Of a stretch of 64,000 nt of DNA, positions 8,405 to 17,328 are shown in pieces. The DNA comes from Reyranella sp. Lineage in GTDB: Bacteria > Pseudomonadota > Alphaproteobacteria > Reyranellales > Reyranellaceae. The stretch spans positions 1-64,000 of the forward strand of contig NZ_JAFKJN010000022.1 in the NCBI RefSeq assembly GCF_017305915.1, given 5' to 3'. Under the pieces are notes generated by a model. That model made no database searches and was not told the origin of the DNA. It saw only the letters and a list, made by a program, of their open reading frames with translations. The position numbers and the translations under genes were made by a program. Position 1 is the first letter of the stretch, and each line of letters starts with the position of its first letter.

Positions 8405-9610
8405 GTGTTCCACGGCTGGCGGGTGGTGACGGCGTGCTGCGTCATCGCCACCGTCGCCTGGGCGCTGGGAACCTTCGGCGCGAGCGTCTACCTGCAGGCG
8501 GTGACGGCGGCGCACGGCTGGCCGATCGCCGACGTCGCCTTCGCCGTCACCCTGTTCTACCTGGTGAGCGCGCTCGTGCAGCGCTCGGTCGGTCGCGCCA
8601 TCGACCGCTGGGGGCCACGGCCGGTGATGCTGCTCGGCGCGGTGTCGATGATGCTGGGCGTCGCCGGCATCGGCCAGGTCGCGGCGCGCTGGCAGCTCTA
8701 TCCCTGCTTCATGCTGATCGGCCTCGGCTGGGCGACGCTGTCGACCACCGGCATCGCCGCCGCCGTGGCACCGTGGTTCGAGCGCCATCAGGGCCGCTCG
8801 ATGGCGCTCGCCATCATGGGCGCCAGCATCGGCGCGATCGTCGGTGTGCCGACGCTGCAATTCGCCATCCGGCAGCTCGGGCTCGGGGAAGGGCTGGCGG
8901 TCGTCGCCGTGGCGGCCGCGGCGCTGCTGCTGCCGCTGATCGCCCGCGTGCTGCGGTTCCGGGGGCCGCAGGAGATCGGGTTGCAGCGCGACGGCGGTGC
9001 CACCCTCGCCGAGGCCGCGCCGCTGCCGATCAAGCCGATCGCGACGGCCGCGAATCGGCCGCTGCTGCTGTGGAGCGCCGCGCCAGCCTTCGCGCTCGGC
9101 CTGGCGATGCAGATCGGCTTCATCACCCATCACGTCACGCTGGCGGAGCCGCTGCTCGGGACGGTTGGCGCCGGCCTGCTGGTCAGCGCGACCGGCGGCT
9201 CGGGCTTCGCCGGCCGCCTGATCCTGGCGCGCATCGTCGACCGCACGAACGTGCGGCGGCTGGCCTGCCTGGTGATGATCGCGCAGGCCGCGGCGCTGCT
9301 GTCGCTGGCGCTCTGGCCGACCGTGCCGGTGCTGATCGTGGCCTCGCTGGTTTACGGCTACGGCATCGGCCACATCACCACGCTCGGGCCGATCGTCGTG
9401 CGGCGCGAGTTCGGCGCCGCCGCGTTCGGCGCGACCTACGGCACGGCGGCGAGCGTGATCCAGCTCACCTCGGCCTTCGGTCCGGCGGTCATCGGTGTGC
9501 TGCGCGACAGTTTCGGCGGCTACCGGCCGGGCCTCGCCATTGCCGCGGCCGTCACCCTGGCGGCGTGTGCCATCATGTTCGCCGGCGGCCGTCTGGCGGT
9601 GCGAACCTGA
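8405..9610 (+). CDS. MFS transporter
   Basis: This 401-aa membrane protein starts at GTG 8405, 4 bp after the preceding stop. It begins MFHGWRVVTACC, a common opening of major facilitator proteins, and is almost entirely hydrophobic with about 12 transmembrane helices. The loop with GRAIDRWGPRPVM after helix 2 matches the conserved MFS motif A, and VDRTNVRR appears at the equivalent loop in the second half. The substrate is unknown; its place at the end of the phosphonate cluster makes an organic acid possible. Confidence 0.85.
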   Translation: MFHGWRVVTACCVIATVAWALGTFGASVYLQAVTAAHGWPIADVAFAVTLFYLVSALVQRSVGRAIDRWGPRPVMLLGAVSMMLGVAGIGQVAARWQLYPCFMLIGLGWATLSTTGIAAAVAPWFERHQGRSMALAIMGASIGAIVGVPTLQFAIRQLGLGEGLAVVAVAAAALLLPLIARVLRFRGPQEIGLQRDGGATLAEAAPLPIKPIATAANRPLLLWSAAPAFALGLAMQIGFITHHVTLAEPLLGTVGAGLLVSATGGSGFAGRLILARIVDRTNVRRLACLVMIAQAAALLSLALWPTVPVLIVASLVYGYGIGHITTLGPIVVRREFGAAAFGATYGTAASVIQLTSAFGPAVIGVLRDSFGGYRPGLAIAAAVTLAACAIMFAGGRLAVRT

Positions 9611-9722
9611 GCCGCAGCCGTGCCGGCGGATCGCAATCGGGGCCGTAACCCGCAATTTCGGGCCCTTCCCGCGGGGCGAAATGCGAGTTGCGCGGAGCGG
9701 TCGGTTCGGCCATCTACCGCTC

Positions 9723-11174
9723 ATGATTGAGCATTTCGACGTGTTGGTGGTCGGCGCAGGCCTGTCGGGCATCGGCGCCGCCTGGCATCTGCAGGACCGC
9801 TGCCCGGGCAAGACCTACGCCATCCTCGAAGGCCGCGCGGCGAGCGGCGGCACCTGGGACCTGTTCCGCTATCCCGGCGTGCGCTCGGATTCGGACATGT
9901 ACACGTTGGGCTATCGCTTCCGGCCGTGGAAGGAAGCCAAGGCGATCGCCGACGGTCCGGCGATCCTGAAGTACATCCGCGAGGTCGCCGGCGATCACGG
10001 CATCGACCGCAGGATCCGCTTCCAGCACCGCGTCGTGGCGGCGTCGTGGTCGAGGCCCGATGCGCGCTGGACGGTCGAGGTCGAGCGTGGCGAGGCGAAG
10101 GAGCGGGCGACCTTCACCTGCACCTTCCTGTGGATGTGCAGCGGCTACTATCGCACCGACGAGGGCTACCTGCCGCAGTTCCCCGGGCTGGAGCGCTTCA
10201 AGGGCCGCGTCGCCCATCCGCAGAAATGGACCGACGACATCGACTACCAGGGCAAGAAGGTGGTGGTGATCGGCAGCGGCGCGACCGCCGTGACGCTGGT
10301 GCCGGCGATGGCCGATTCGGGGGCGGCGCACGTCACCATGCTGCAGCGCTCGCCGACCTACATGGCGGTGCGGCCGTCGCAGGATCCGTTCGCGACCAAG
10401 GTGCGCCGGCGGCTGCCGCTCGGGCTCGCCTACGCCGTCACGCGCTGGAAGAACGTGCTGCTCGGCATGTACTTCTACCAGATGTGCAAGCGGAAGCCGG
10501 AGAAGGTGAAGAACCTGCTGCTCGGCTACGTGCGGAAGATGCTGGGACCGGATTACGACGTCGGCACCCACTTCACCCCGCGCTACAACCCGTGGGACCA
10601 GCGGCTGTGCCTGGTGCCCGACGCCGACTTCTTCCGCGCCATCCGCCGCGGCAAGGTCACGGTCGTCACCGATCACATCGAGACCTTCACCGAGACCGGG
10701 ATCAAGCTGAAGTCGGGTGCCGAGCTCGACGCCGACCTGGTCGTCACCGCGACCGGGCTTGTGCTGATGCCGGTCGGCGGCGCCGAGCTTTCGGTCGACG
10801 GCCAGCCGGTCGATCTCTCCCGGCGCTTCATCTACAAGGGCATGATGTATTCCGACGTGCCGAACCTGGCGTCGGTGTTCGGCTACACCAATGCGTCGTG
10901 GACGCTGAAGGCCGACCTGGTCTGCGAGTATGTCTGCCGGCTCCTGAACCACATGGACCGCCACGGCTGGCGCGTGTGCACGCCGCACAACGGCGATCCG
11001 ACCCTGCAGGAGGAGCCCTGGGTCAACTTCTCCTCGGGCTACATCCAGCGCGCGCTGGCGCACCAGCCCAAGCAGGGTTCCAAGCGGCCGTGGAAGCTCT
11101 ACCAGAACTACGCGCTCGATCTGCTGAGCCTGCGCTTCGGCCGGTTGCGCGATGCCATGGTGTTTTCGCGCTAA
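9723..11174 (+). CDS. Flavin-containing monooxygenase (FMO / Baeyer-Villiger type)
   Basis: The 483-aa protein starts at ATG 9723 and carries two Rossmann motifs: VVGAGLSGIGAAWHL (FAD, about residues 7-21) and VVVIGSGATAVTLVPAM (NADPH, about residues 179-195). Just before the second is FKGRVAHPQKWTD, matching the FxGxxxHxxxW fingerprint of flavin monooxygenases and Baeyer-Villiger enzymes. FRYPGVRSDSDMYTLGY is also typical. It would insert one oxygen atom into an organic substrate using NADPH and O2. The substrate is not predictable, and neighbouring genes do not form an obvious pathway. Confidence 0.88.
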   Translation: MIEHFDVLVVGAGLSGIGAAWHLQDRCPGKTYAILEGRAASGGTWDLFRYPGVRSDSDMYTLGYRFRPWKEAKAIADGPAILKYIREVAGDHGIDRRIRFQHRVVAASWSRPDARWTVEVERGEAKERATFTCTFLWMCSGYYRTDEGYLPQFPGLERFKGRVAHPQKWTDDIDYQGKKVVVIGSGATAVTLVPAMADSGAAHVTMLQRSPTYMAVRPSQDPFATKVRRRLPLGLAYAVTRWKNVLLGMYFYQMCKRKPEKVKNLLLGYVRKMLGPDYDVGTHFTPRYNPWDQRLCLVPDADFFRAIRRGKVTVVTDHIETFTETGIKLKSGAELDADLVVTATGLVLMPVGGAELSVDGQPVDLSRRFIYKGMMYSDVPNLASVFGYTNASWTLKADLVCEYVCRLLNHMDRHGWRVCTPHNGDPTLQEEPWVNFSSGYIQRALAHQPKQGSKRPWKLYQNYALDLLSLRFGRLRDAMVFSR

Positions 11175-11346
11175 CCACCGGCATCACCGGGGCTCCAGAG
11201 GCGTCCAGGACTGGCACCGCGATCCGCAGCAGCCGGTCTATTTCCCGCCTCAGGCCGGCGTCTGTGAGTTATCCACAGATTCTCGGAAGGGGGAGCGGGA
11301 AAGTGGGAAGAATCTCGGAAAAGCCTTATGCCATTGACATCGGAGG

Positions 11347-11366
11347 CTTCCCACGGACGTGGGAAG
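11347..11366. terminator. Hairpin between convergent genes
   Basis: CTTCCCAC-ggac-GTGGGAAG forms a perfect 8-bp stem between two convergent genes, so it could terminate transcription from both sides. There is no strong T-tract. The rest of 11175-11384 holds no recognisable gene; a single DnaA-box-like TTATCCACA occurs at 11269. Confidence 0.45.
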
Positions 11367-11384
11367 TGCCCGGGAAGTGGGCCT

Positions 11385-12176
11385 CTAGGTGAAGTCTAGC
11401 GTCACCGATCCGAACGGCCCGAAATCGGCGACATAAACCTCGCCGGCTTTGGGCGCGAGCATGCCGGTCAGTGTGCCGGTGCTGACCATCTGTCCTGCTC
11501 GCATGCCGACGCCGGTGCGGGAGAGCTCGTTGGCGAGCCAGGTGAGCGGCACCATGGGATGGTCGAGGGCGGCGGCGGCCGTGCCCTTGCGGCGCAGCTT
11601 GCCGTTCGACGACAGAGTCACCTCCTGGCCGGCGATGTCGCGCCGCTGCCAGTCGGCGATCGCCGGACCGTAGACGATGGTGCCCGAGCCCGCGCCGTCG
11701 GCCAGGATCGCCGGCAGGGGCGGGAAGGCCGCGTCGTGGACGAACCGGCATTCCGCCATCTCGACGCCGGGATGGAGCGAGGCGACGGCATCGGTGACTT
11801 CCTCGATCGTGTAGGGCCGGTCGCGCGGCGGCAGGTTGGCGCCGAGCCTCGCCTGGTATTCGACCTCGGGGATCGGGCTCACGAGCTTCGCGTGGGTGAA
11901 GGTCGCGGGCGCCTCGCGCAGGAAGAACGTGCGGCCGTAGATCGGCGAGTCGGTGCGCAGCGCCTTCTGCATCTCCTCTTTCGCGGCGGCGATCTTCCAG
12001 CCGAGCACCGGCCAGTCCAGCTCCTCGGCCACCATGCCGGCGATGTGATAGGCGATGGCATTGTCCGGCGGCACGAGGCGCGGATCGAGGCCGCTCTGCT
12101 GCCGGCCATCGCGGCGCAAGTGCGCGAGCAGGCGCGCGAGTTCCCGCTGAGAAGCTGTGTCCATGCGCGCTGCCAT
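11385..12176 (-). CDS. 2-keto-4-pentenoate hydratase family protein
   Basis: The 263-aa protein resembles hydratases and decarboxylases of the fumarylacetoacetate hydrolase fold used in meta-cleavage pathways (MhpD/XylJ-like). Motifs include YHIAGMVAEELDWPVLGWKIA near the N-terminus and MAECRFVHDAAFPP, GSGTIVYGPAI, LTWLANELSRTGVGMRAGQM and STGTLTG toward the C-terminus, in the order expected for this family. The family adds water to 2-hydroxypentadienoate-type products with a divalent metal. Start ATG 12176 is used; ATG 12164 is equally possible and neither has a clear ribosome-binding site. Confidence 0.82.
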   Translation of the reverse strand: MAARMDTASQRELARLLAHLRRDGRQQSGLDPRLVPPDNAIAYHIAGMVAEELDWPVLGWKIAAAKEEMQKALRTDSPIYGRTFFLREAPATFTHAKLVSPIPEVEYQARLGANLPPRDRPYTIEEVTDAVASLHPGVEMAECRFVHDAAFPPLPAILADGAGSGTIVYGPAIADWQRRDIAGQEVTLSSNGKLRRKGTAAAALDHPMVPLTWLANELSRTGVGMRAGQMVSTGTLTGMLAPKAGEVYVADFGPFGSVTLDFT

Positions 12177-12209
12177 AGCAGAACGCCGCTACAGCGCCGA
12201 GCCCGGTGT

Positions 12210-12668
12210 TCAGGTGGCAGGCCGATGCGGCAGCCCGGCCAGCGCCGGGATCGGATCGGCGCCGATCTGGCGCATTAGCGAGGCGAGGTCGTAGTGGAAG
12301 CGCTCGCCCGACATCAGCCCATCGCGGAAGCTCAGGATCACCACGAAGGGCTGCACGAAGGGGCGGCCGCTCGGCGGCAGCCCGAGGAACGGCCCGACAT
12401 GCTTGCCGTGCCAGGTCGCCTCGGCGACGTAGAACGCGTCGGTGGCGACGTACGGGCGCTGGCCGGGGCCGCGGCGCACCTCGACATCGAAAGTGTTCCA
12501 CCACTGCCGGTAATGGTCTGATGCGCCGGCATGGCCGCGCCAGCGCTGGCCGGTGGCGAAGTCCTCGAACTCACACTCGGGATGGAGGGTGGCCAGCGTG
12601 CCTTCGAGGTCGTGGGCGTTCTCGGCCTCGAGGTGGCGGCGGACGAGGGCGGCAAGGTCTGGGTTCAT
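12210..12668 (-). CDS. SnoaL-like nuclear transport factor 2 family protein
   Basis: This small 152-aa alpha+beta protein has a SnoaL/NTF2-like pattern: an N-terminal helix pair (LVRRHLEAENAHDLEGTLAT), then HPECEFEDFATGQRWRGHAG, and a C-terminal beta region ending in FRDGLMSGERFHYDLASLMRQIG. Members are polyketide cyclases, dehydratase-like enzymes or ligand-binding proteins; no function can be named. It is divergent from the marR gene with 52 bp between starts, so it is probably that regulator's target. Confidence 0.72.
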   Translation of the reverse strand: MNPDLAALVRRHLEAENAHDLEGTLATLHPECEFEDFATGQRWRGHAGASDHYRQWWNTFDVEVRRGPGQRPYVATDAFYVAEATWHGKHVGPFLGLPPSGRPFVQPFVVILSFRDGLMSGERFHYDLASLMRQIGADPIPALAGLPHRPAT

Positions 12669-12693
12669 GAGGGACCGTCCGTGCTATGATCGA

Positions 12694-12714
12694 GTTCTGA
12701 CAAGATATAAGAAC
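12694..12714. promoter_or_regulatory. Candidate MarR operator
   Basis: An inverted repeat with arms GTTCT and AGAAC (12694-12698 and 12710-12714) around an AT-rich centre (GATATA) sits in the 52-bp gap between the divergent SnoaL-like and marR genes. Size and place fit a MarR dimer site repressing both promoters. This rests on symmetry alone. Confidence 0.35.
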
Positions 12715-12720
12715 CCTGAT

Positions 12721-13197
12721 ATGTCCCACAAGCCCGTTCCTGCGATCCCCAGGCCCGGCGAGGGCAAGCGTGGCCCCGACGGGTATCTCGGCTACCTGCT
12801 GCGCCAGGCGAGCGTCGCCCTGCGTACGGCGATGGACCGCGCCCTGGTCGACCAGGGGCTGACCTCGCCGCAGTTCGCGGTGCTGACCATGATCGTCGCC
12901 TACCCCGGGGCGTCTGGCGCGGACCTTGCACGCCTCGCCTTCCTGACGCCGCAGACGATCAACGTCATCGTGCGCAACCTCGAGCGCGACGGCGCGATCG
13001 AGAAGACCGCGCATGCCACGCACGGCCGCATCCTGCGGCTGAGCGCGACGGCCAAGGGCCACGCCCTGCTCAAGCGCTGCCGGGCGCGGGTCGCCGAGCT
13101 GGAGGCCGAGCTGGCCGGGCTGCTGGGCAGGGACGAGCAGCGGACCGTGCGACGGTGGCTGAGTTCCGTCGCGGAGAAGCTGGCGGAGGACCGCTGA
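12721..13197 (+). CDS. MarR-family transcriptional regulator
   Basis: The 158-aa winged-helix protein has the MarR layout: helix GYLLRQASVALRTAMDRAL, then LTSPQFAVLTMIVAYPG, DNA-recognition region LTPQTINVIVRNLERDGAIE, wing HGRILRLSATAKG and a C-terminal dimerisation helix. ATG 12721 is the first start that excludes antisense sequence of the divergent gene. MarR proteins are usually repressors released by small phenolic or oxidising ligands; the divergent SnoaL-like gene is the likely target. Confidence 0.88.
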   Translation: MSHKPVPAIPRPGEGKRGPDGYLGYLLRQASVALRTAMDRALVDQGLTSPQFAVLTMIVAYPGASGADLARLAFLTPQTINVIVRNLERDGAIEKTAHATHGRILRLSATAKGHALLKRCRARVAELEAELAGLLGRDEQRTVRRWLSSVAEKLAEDR

Positions 13198-13235
13198 CGC
13201 CGCTAGGCTTTTGGAAGTCGAAGGGGGATAAAAAC

Positions 13236-14270
13236 ATGACGTTTGGAAGACTGATCCGGCGGGCTGCCCTGGCGGGCCTTGCGGCTGCCGCCGTTGCCAC
13301 GCCTGCGTTGGCGCAGAAGACCAAGCTCACCGTCTACACCGCGCTGGAGAACGACCAGCTCGATCCGTTCAAGAAGGCGTTCGAAGCCGACAACCCGACG
13401 ATCGAGATCGCCTGGGTGCGCGACTCGACCGGCGTCGTGGCGGCCAAGCTGATGGCCGAGAAGGACAACCCGCGCGCCGACATCATCTGGGGTCTCGCCG
13501 CGTCGAATGTCGGCCTGATGGCCTCGGTGGGCATGCTCGAGCCCTATACGCCCAAGGGTGCAGAGGCGCTGAAGCCTTCCTTCCGCAGCGGCAAGTCGCC
13601 GGACACCTGGGCCGGCATGGACGCCTATCTCTCGGTCGTCTGTTTCAACACCGCCGAGGCAGCCAAGGGCAAGAAGGCCAAGCCCGCGAGCTGGGCCGAT
13701 CTCACCAAGCCCGAGTACAAGGACTCCATCGTGATGCCGAACCCTGCCTCGTCGGGCACCGGCTATCTGACCGTCGCCGCCTGGCTGCAAAGCATGGGCG
13801 AGGAGGCGGGTTGGAAGTTCATGGACGGGCTGCACCAGAACATCGCGCAGTACATCCATTCCGGCTCGGCGCCCTGCGTGCAGGCGGCCAAGGGCGAGCG
13901 GCTGATCGGCATCGGCCTCGACACCCGCGGCGCCTCGGAGAAGACCAAGGGCGCGCCGATCGAGCTGATCCTGCCGAAGGAGGGCCTGGGCTCGGAGCTC
14001 GAGGTCACGGCGATCGTCAAGGGCACCAAGAACCTCGAGGCGGCCAAGAAGCTCGCCGACTGGGCGGTGACCAGGAAGGCCAACGAGCTCTACGCCAAGA
14101 CCTATCCGATCGTGGCGCTGCCGGGCATCGTCAACCTGCCGCCCAACTATCCGGCGGACATCGAGAAGGCGGCGGTCAAGAACGACGTCGAGTGGATGGC
14201 CAAGAACCGCGACCGCATCCTGGCGGAGTGGACCAAGCGCTACGACGGCAAGTCCGCGCCGAAGAAATGA
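13236..14270 (+). CDS. ABC transporter substrate-binding protein, AEP/iron type
   Basis: The 344-aa periplasmic protein has a signal peptide (RRAALAGLAAAAVATPALAQ, cleavage after Ala-Gln at about residue 27) followed by KLTVYTALENDQLDPF. This matches the family of iron(III)-type binding proteins that includes putative 2-aminoethylphosphonate receptors (PhnS-like). Conserved stretches such as MPNPASSGTGYL are present. It starts the operon with ATPase (ATGA overlap) and permease. The fused double permease and phnWAY about 6 kb upstream favour AEP over iron; substrate is inference. Confidence 0.82.
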   Translation: MTFGRLIRRAALAGLAAAAVATPALAQKTKLTVYTALENDQLDPFKKAFEADNPTIEIAWVRDSTGVVAAKLMAEKDNPRADIIWGLAASNVGLMASVGMLEPYTPKGAEALKPSFRSGKSPDTWAGMDAYLSVVCFNTAEAAKGKKAKPASWADLTKPEYKDSIVMPNPASSGTGYLTVAAWLQSMGEEAGWKFMDGLHQNIAQYIHSGSAPCVQAAKGERLIGIGLDTRGASEKTKGAPIELILPKEGLGSELEVTAIVKGTKNLEAAKKLADWAVTRKANELYAKTYPIVALPGIVNLPPNYPADIEKAAVKNDVEWMAKNRDRILAEWTKRYDGKSAPKK

Positions 14271-15325
14271 GCTACCTGGAGGTCCGTAACCTCCACAAGC
14301 GGTTCGGCGATTTCACCGCCCTCGGCGACGTCTCGCTCGATGTCGGCGAGGGCGAGTTCGTCTGCTTCCTGGGACCGTCGGGCTGCGGCAAGACCACCCT
14401 GCTGCGCGCCATCGCGGGCCTCGATCCGCAGACCTCGGGCACGATCCGCCAGAAGGGACGGGACGTGTCGGCGCTGCCGCCTGCCGCGCGCGACTTCGGT
14501 ATCGTCTTCCAGTCCTACGCGCTGTTCCCCAACCTGACGGTTGGCGACAATGTCGGCTACGGGCTGGTGAGCCGGCGCCAGAAGAAGGCCGAGATCGCCA
14601 AACGCGTCAGCGAGCTGCTGGCGCTGGTCGGCCTGCCCGACGCCGGCCCGCGCTATCCGGCGCAGCTTTCGGGCGGCCAGCAGCAGCGCGTCGCCCTGGC
14701 CCGGGCGCTCGCGACCTCGCCGGGGCTGCTGCTGCTCGACGAGCCTCTGTCGGCGCTCGACGCGCGCGTGCGGCTGCGCCTGCGCCACGAGATCAAGGCG
14801 CTGCAGCGGCGGCTTGGCGTCACCACCATCATGGTGACGCACGACCAGGAGGAGGCGCTGACCATGGCCGATCGCATCGTGGTGATGAACCAGGGCGAGA
14901 TCGAGCAAGTGGGAGCGCCGCAGGAAATCTATCGCCAGCCGATGACGGCGTTCGTCGCGGACTTCGTCGGTGCCATGAACTTCCTCGACGGCGTCTTCGC
15001 CGCGCCTGACCGGGTCCAGGTCGGCAGCGTGTCCCTCGCCTGCCCGCCGCAGGACGGGCTCGCGCCGGGAAACAAGGTCCGCCTTTGCATCCGGCCGGAG
15101 GATGTGCGCGTGCGCGACCTGCCGGCCGACGTGCCGAACCGACTGACGGTGGAGGTCGGCGAGCTCGATTTCGTCGGCGCCTTCTGCCGCGCCATCCTGC
15201 AGGCGAACGGGGTGGCGTTGACCGCCGATTTCTCCAGCAACCTGATGCGCGATCTCGGCGTCGAGCGCGGCCGCACGCTCGACATCGCCCTGCCGATCGA
15301 CCGGCTGCGGGTATTCGCCGCGTGA
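14267..15325 (+). CDS. ABC transporter ATP-binding protein, AEP/iron type
   Basis: The 352-aa ATPase starts at ATG 14267, overlapping the preceding stop as ATGA. It has Walker A GPSGCGKTT, Q-loop VFQSYALFPNLTV, signature LSGGQQQRVALARAL, Walker B LLLLDEPLSALDA and the switch histidine in IMVTHDQEEAL. The C-terminal 110 residues form the TOBE domain typical of the spermidine/iron/AEP importer class. It powers uptake through the downstream double permease. Length agrees with the putative AEP transporter ATPase family (about 350 aa). Confidence 0.87.
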   Translation: MSYLEVRNLHKRFGDFTALGDVSLDVGEGEFVCFLGPSGCGKTTLLRAIAGLDPQTSGTIRQKGRDVSALPPAARDFGIVFQSYALFPNLTVGDNVGYGLVSRRQKKAEIAKRVSELLALVGLPDAGPRYPAQLSGGQQQRVALARALATSPGLLLLDEPLSALDARVRLRLRHEIKALQRRLGVTTIMVTHDQEEALTMADRIVVMNQGEIEQVGAPQEIYRQPMTAFVADFVGAMNFLDGVFAAPDRVQVGSVSLACPPQDGLAPGNKVRLCIRPEDVRVRDLPADVPNRLTVEVGELDFVGAFCRAILQANGVALTADFSSNLMRDLGVERGRTLDIALPIDRLRVFAA

Positions 15326-17010
15326 GCCTCGCGGCGCCGATCCAGCGGGTGCGGCTGTCGCGCGACGACCTGCTGATGCGGATCGGCGTTTGCGTCGTCG
15401 CGGTTGCGCTCCTGGTCATTGTCGGCCTGCCGCTGTGGTCGCTGCTGGTCAAGGGCTTCGAGGACCGCGACGGCAAGTTCGTCGGACTGGCCAACTACAT
15501 CGCCTACTTCTCGACGCCGGCATTGTTCGCCTCGGCCTTCAACAGTCTGTACGTCGCGCTGGTCTGCACCCTGATCGTGGTGCCGATCGCCTTCCTCTAC
15601 GCCTATGCCCTGACCCGTGCCGTGCTGCCGCTGCGCTGGCTGTTCCAAGGTGTGGCGCTGATCCCGATCTTCGCGCCGTCGCTGCTGCCCGGCCTGGCGC
15701 TGATCTACCTGTTCGGCACCCAGGGCTTCTTCAAGTCGTGGCTGGGTGGGGGACAGATCTACGGCTTCGAGGGCATCGTCATTGCCCAGGTCTTCTATTG
15801 CCTGCCGCACGCCATGCTGATCCTGGTGACGGCGCTGGCGACCGCCGACGCGCGGCTCTACGAGGCCGCCGATGCTCTGGGCGCGTCCAAGCTCCGCGTC
15901 TTCTTCACCGTCACCTTGCCGGGCGCCAAGTACGGCGTGATCAGCGCCGCGCTGGTCGTGTTCACCCTGGTGATCACCGACTTCGGCATCGCCAAGGTGA
16001 TCGGCGGCAACTTCAATGTGCTGGCGACCGACGTCTACAAGCAAGTAATCGGCCAGCAGAACTTCTCGATGGGCGCGGTGGTCGGCATGGTGCTGCTGGC
16101 GCCGGCCGCGCTCGCCTTCGCGGTCGACCGCTTCGTGCAGCGCAAGCAGGTGGCGCTGCTCACCGCCCATGCCGTGCCGCTGGTGCCGCGGCCCAAGCTC
16201 GGCCGAGACGTCTTCTACACCCTGCTCTGCGCCGTCGTGGCGGCCGGCATCCTGCTGATCCTCGGCATGGCGGTGTGGGGCTCGTTCATCAAGTACTGGC
16301 CGTACAACCTCGAGCTGACCTGGGCGAACTACAAGTTCGAGGCTTTCGATGCCAACGGCTGGGACAGCTACTGGAATTCGATCGTCATGGCGCTGGGGGC
16401 GGCGGCGTTCGGCACGGCGCTCACCTTCACCGGCGCCTGGCTCGCCGAGAAGACCCGGGGCTTCTTCCTGCTGCGCGACCTGGTGCGGCTGCTCGCCTTC
16501 CTGCCGATGGCGGTGCCGGGGCTGGTGCTGGGCCTGGGCTACATCTTCTTCTTCAATGCCGCGGCCAACCCGCTGAACGTCATCTACGGCACCATGGCGA
16601 TCCTGGTGGTCAACACCGTGGCGCATTTCTACACGGTCGGCCATCTCACCGCGACGACGGCGCTGAAACAGATCGACCCCGAGTTCGAAGCGGTGTCGGC
16701 CTCGCTCAAGGTGCCGATCTGGCGCACCTTCGCCCGCGTCACCGCGCCGATCTGCCTGCCGTCGATCCTCGACGTCGCGATCTACCTGTTCGTCAACGCC
16801 ATGACGACGGTGTCCTCGGTGATCTTCCTCTACTCGCCCGACACCAAGCTTGCCTCGGTGGCGGCGGTGAACATCGAGGAGGCCGGCACCACGGCGGCGG
16901 CGACGGCGCTGTGCGTGGTGATCGTGGCGACCTCGGCCGCGGTGAAGGCGCTGCATCTGCTGTCCGACCGCTTCCTGCTCGGCCGCCTGCAGGCCTGGCG
17001 TCGGCGCTAG
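15322..17010 (+). CDS. ABC transporter permease, fused double domain, AEP/iron type
   Basis: This 562-aa inner-membrane protein starts at GTG 15322, overlapping the ATPase stop as GTGA. It contains two tandem permease domains, about residues 1-270 and 290-562, each with roughly six helices and an EAA-type loop (YEAADALGASKLRVFFTVTL in the first, EFEAVSASLKVPIWRTFARV in the second). Fused permeases of this length are characteristic of the putative 2-aminoethylphosphonate and iron(III) importers. The stop codon TAG at 17008 lies within a palindromic repeat. Confidence 0.87.
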   Translation: MSLAAPIQRVRLSRDDLLMRIGVCVVAVALLVIVGLPLWSLLVKGFEDRDGKFVGLANYIAYFSTPALFASAFNSLYVALVCTLIVVPIAFLYAYALTRAVLPLRWLFQGVALIPIFAPSLLPGLALIYLFGTQGFFKSWLGGGQIYGFEGIVIAQVFYCLPHAMLILVTALATADARLYEAADALGASKLRVFFTVTLPGAKYGVISAALVVFTLVITDFGIAKVIGGNFNVLATDVYKQVIGQQNFSMGAVVGMVLLAPAALAFAVDRFVQRKQVALLTAHAVPLVPRPKLGRDVFYTLLCAVVAAGILLILGMAVWGSFIKYWPYNLELTWANYKFEAFDANGWDSYWNSIVMALGAAAFGTALTFTGAWLAEKTRGFFLLRDLVRLLAFLPMAVPGLVLGLGYIFFFNAAANPLNVIYGTMAILVVNTVAHFYTVGHLTATTALKQIDPEFEAVSASLKVPIWRTFARVTAPICLPSILDVAIYLFVNAMTTVSSVIFLYSPDTKLASVAAVNIEEAGTTAAATALCVVIVATSAAVKALHLLSDRFLLGRLQAWRRR

Positions 17011-17085
17011 AGCATATTCCATCCGGCCGGAATCGGCCGGACGGAATATGCCTGCTGCAACAGGCAACACCCGTGCGCTCTAGCG
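17005..17085. repeat. Palindromic repeat with CTAGAGC/GCTCTAG ends, bidirectional terminator
   Basis: CGCTAGAGC (17005-17013) and GCTCTAGCG (17077-17085) form terminal inverted repeats. Inside is a long hairpin from CATATTCC (17013) to GGAATATG (17050) with TCCGGCCG-gaat-CGGCCGGA at its centre, then CCTG-ctgcaa-CAGG. The stop codons of both convergent flanking genes lie in the terminal repeats. The layout resembles short CTAGAG-ended intergenic repeats I know from alphaproteobacterial genomes. Confidence 0.7.
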
Positions 17086-17271
17086 GTCTCTGTACCAGAA
17101 GCCGAGCAGGAAGCGGTCGTCCCTGCGGCCGCCACCCTTGCGGCCCTGTGCCTGAACCTCGTTCAGGTGCTCTCCGTGCCGCGCCATCCATCTGTCGAGC
17201 AGGCGCTTGGCCACGTAGCCTATGGACAGGAACGTGCCGAAGTAGACGACGGCCGTCACCAGTGCGCGCAT
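17080..17271 (-). CDS. Small single-span membrane protein, unknown function
   Basis: This 63-aa ORF begins with a hydrophobic segment (VTAVVYFGTFLSIGYVA, about residues 4-20) followed by a basic tail rich in Arg, Lys and Gly. It fits a small inner-membrane protein with its tail in the cytoplasm. It fills the gap between the AEP-type transporter and the hydrolase gene, and its stop coincides with the end of the palindromic repeat. No Shine-Dalgarno sequence is visible. I do not recognise a family. Confidence 0.5.
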   Translation of the reverse strand: MRALVTAVVYFGTFLSIGYVAKRLLDRWMARHGEHLNEVQAQGRKGGGRRDDRFLLGFWYRDR

Positions 17272-17328
17272 GACCGGCGGATTTTACCGCGTTTTGCGCT
17301 AGGGTGCGACCGGACAGGGAGGACGAAA

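Noticed and set aside
13236..17010. Iron(III) importer (FbpABC)
   Set aside because: Possible by homology, but the fused permease length and the phn genes nearby fit the AEP type better; the uncertainty is stated in the entries.
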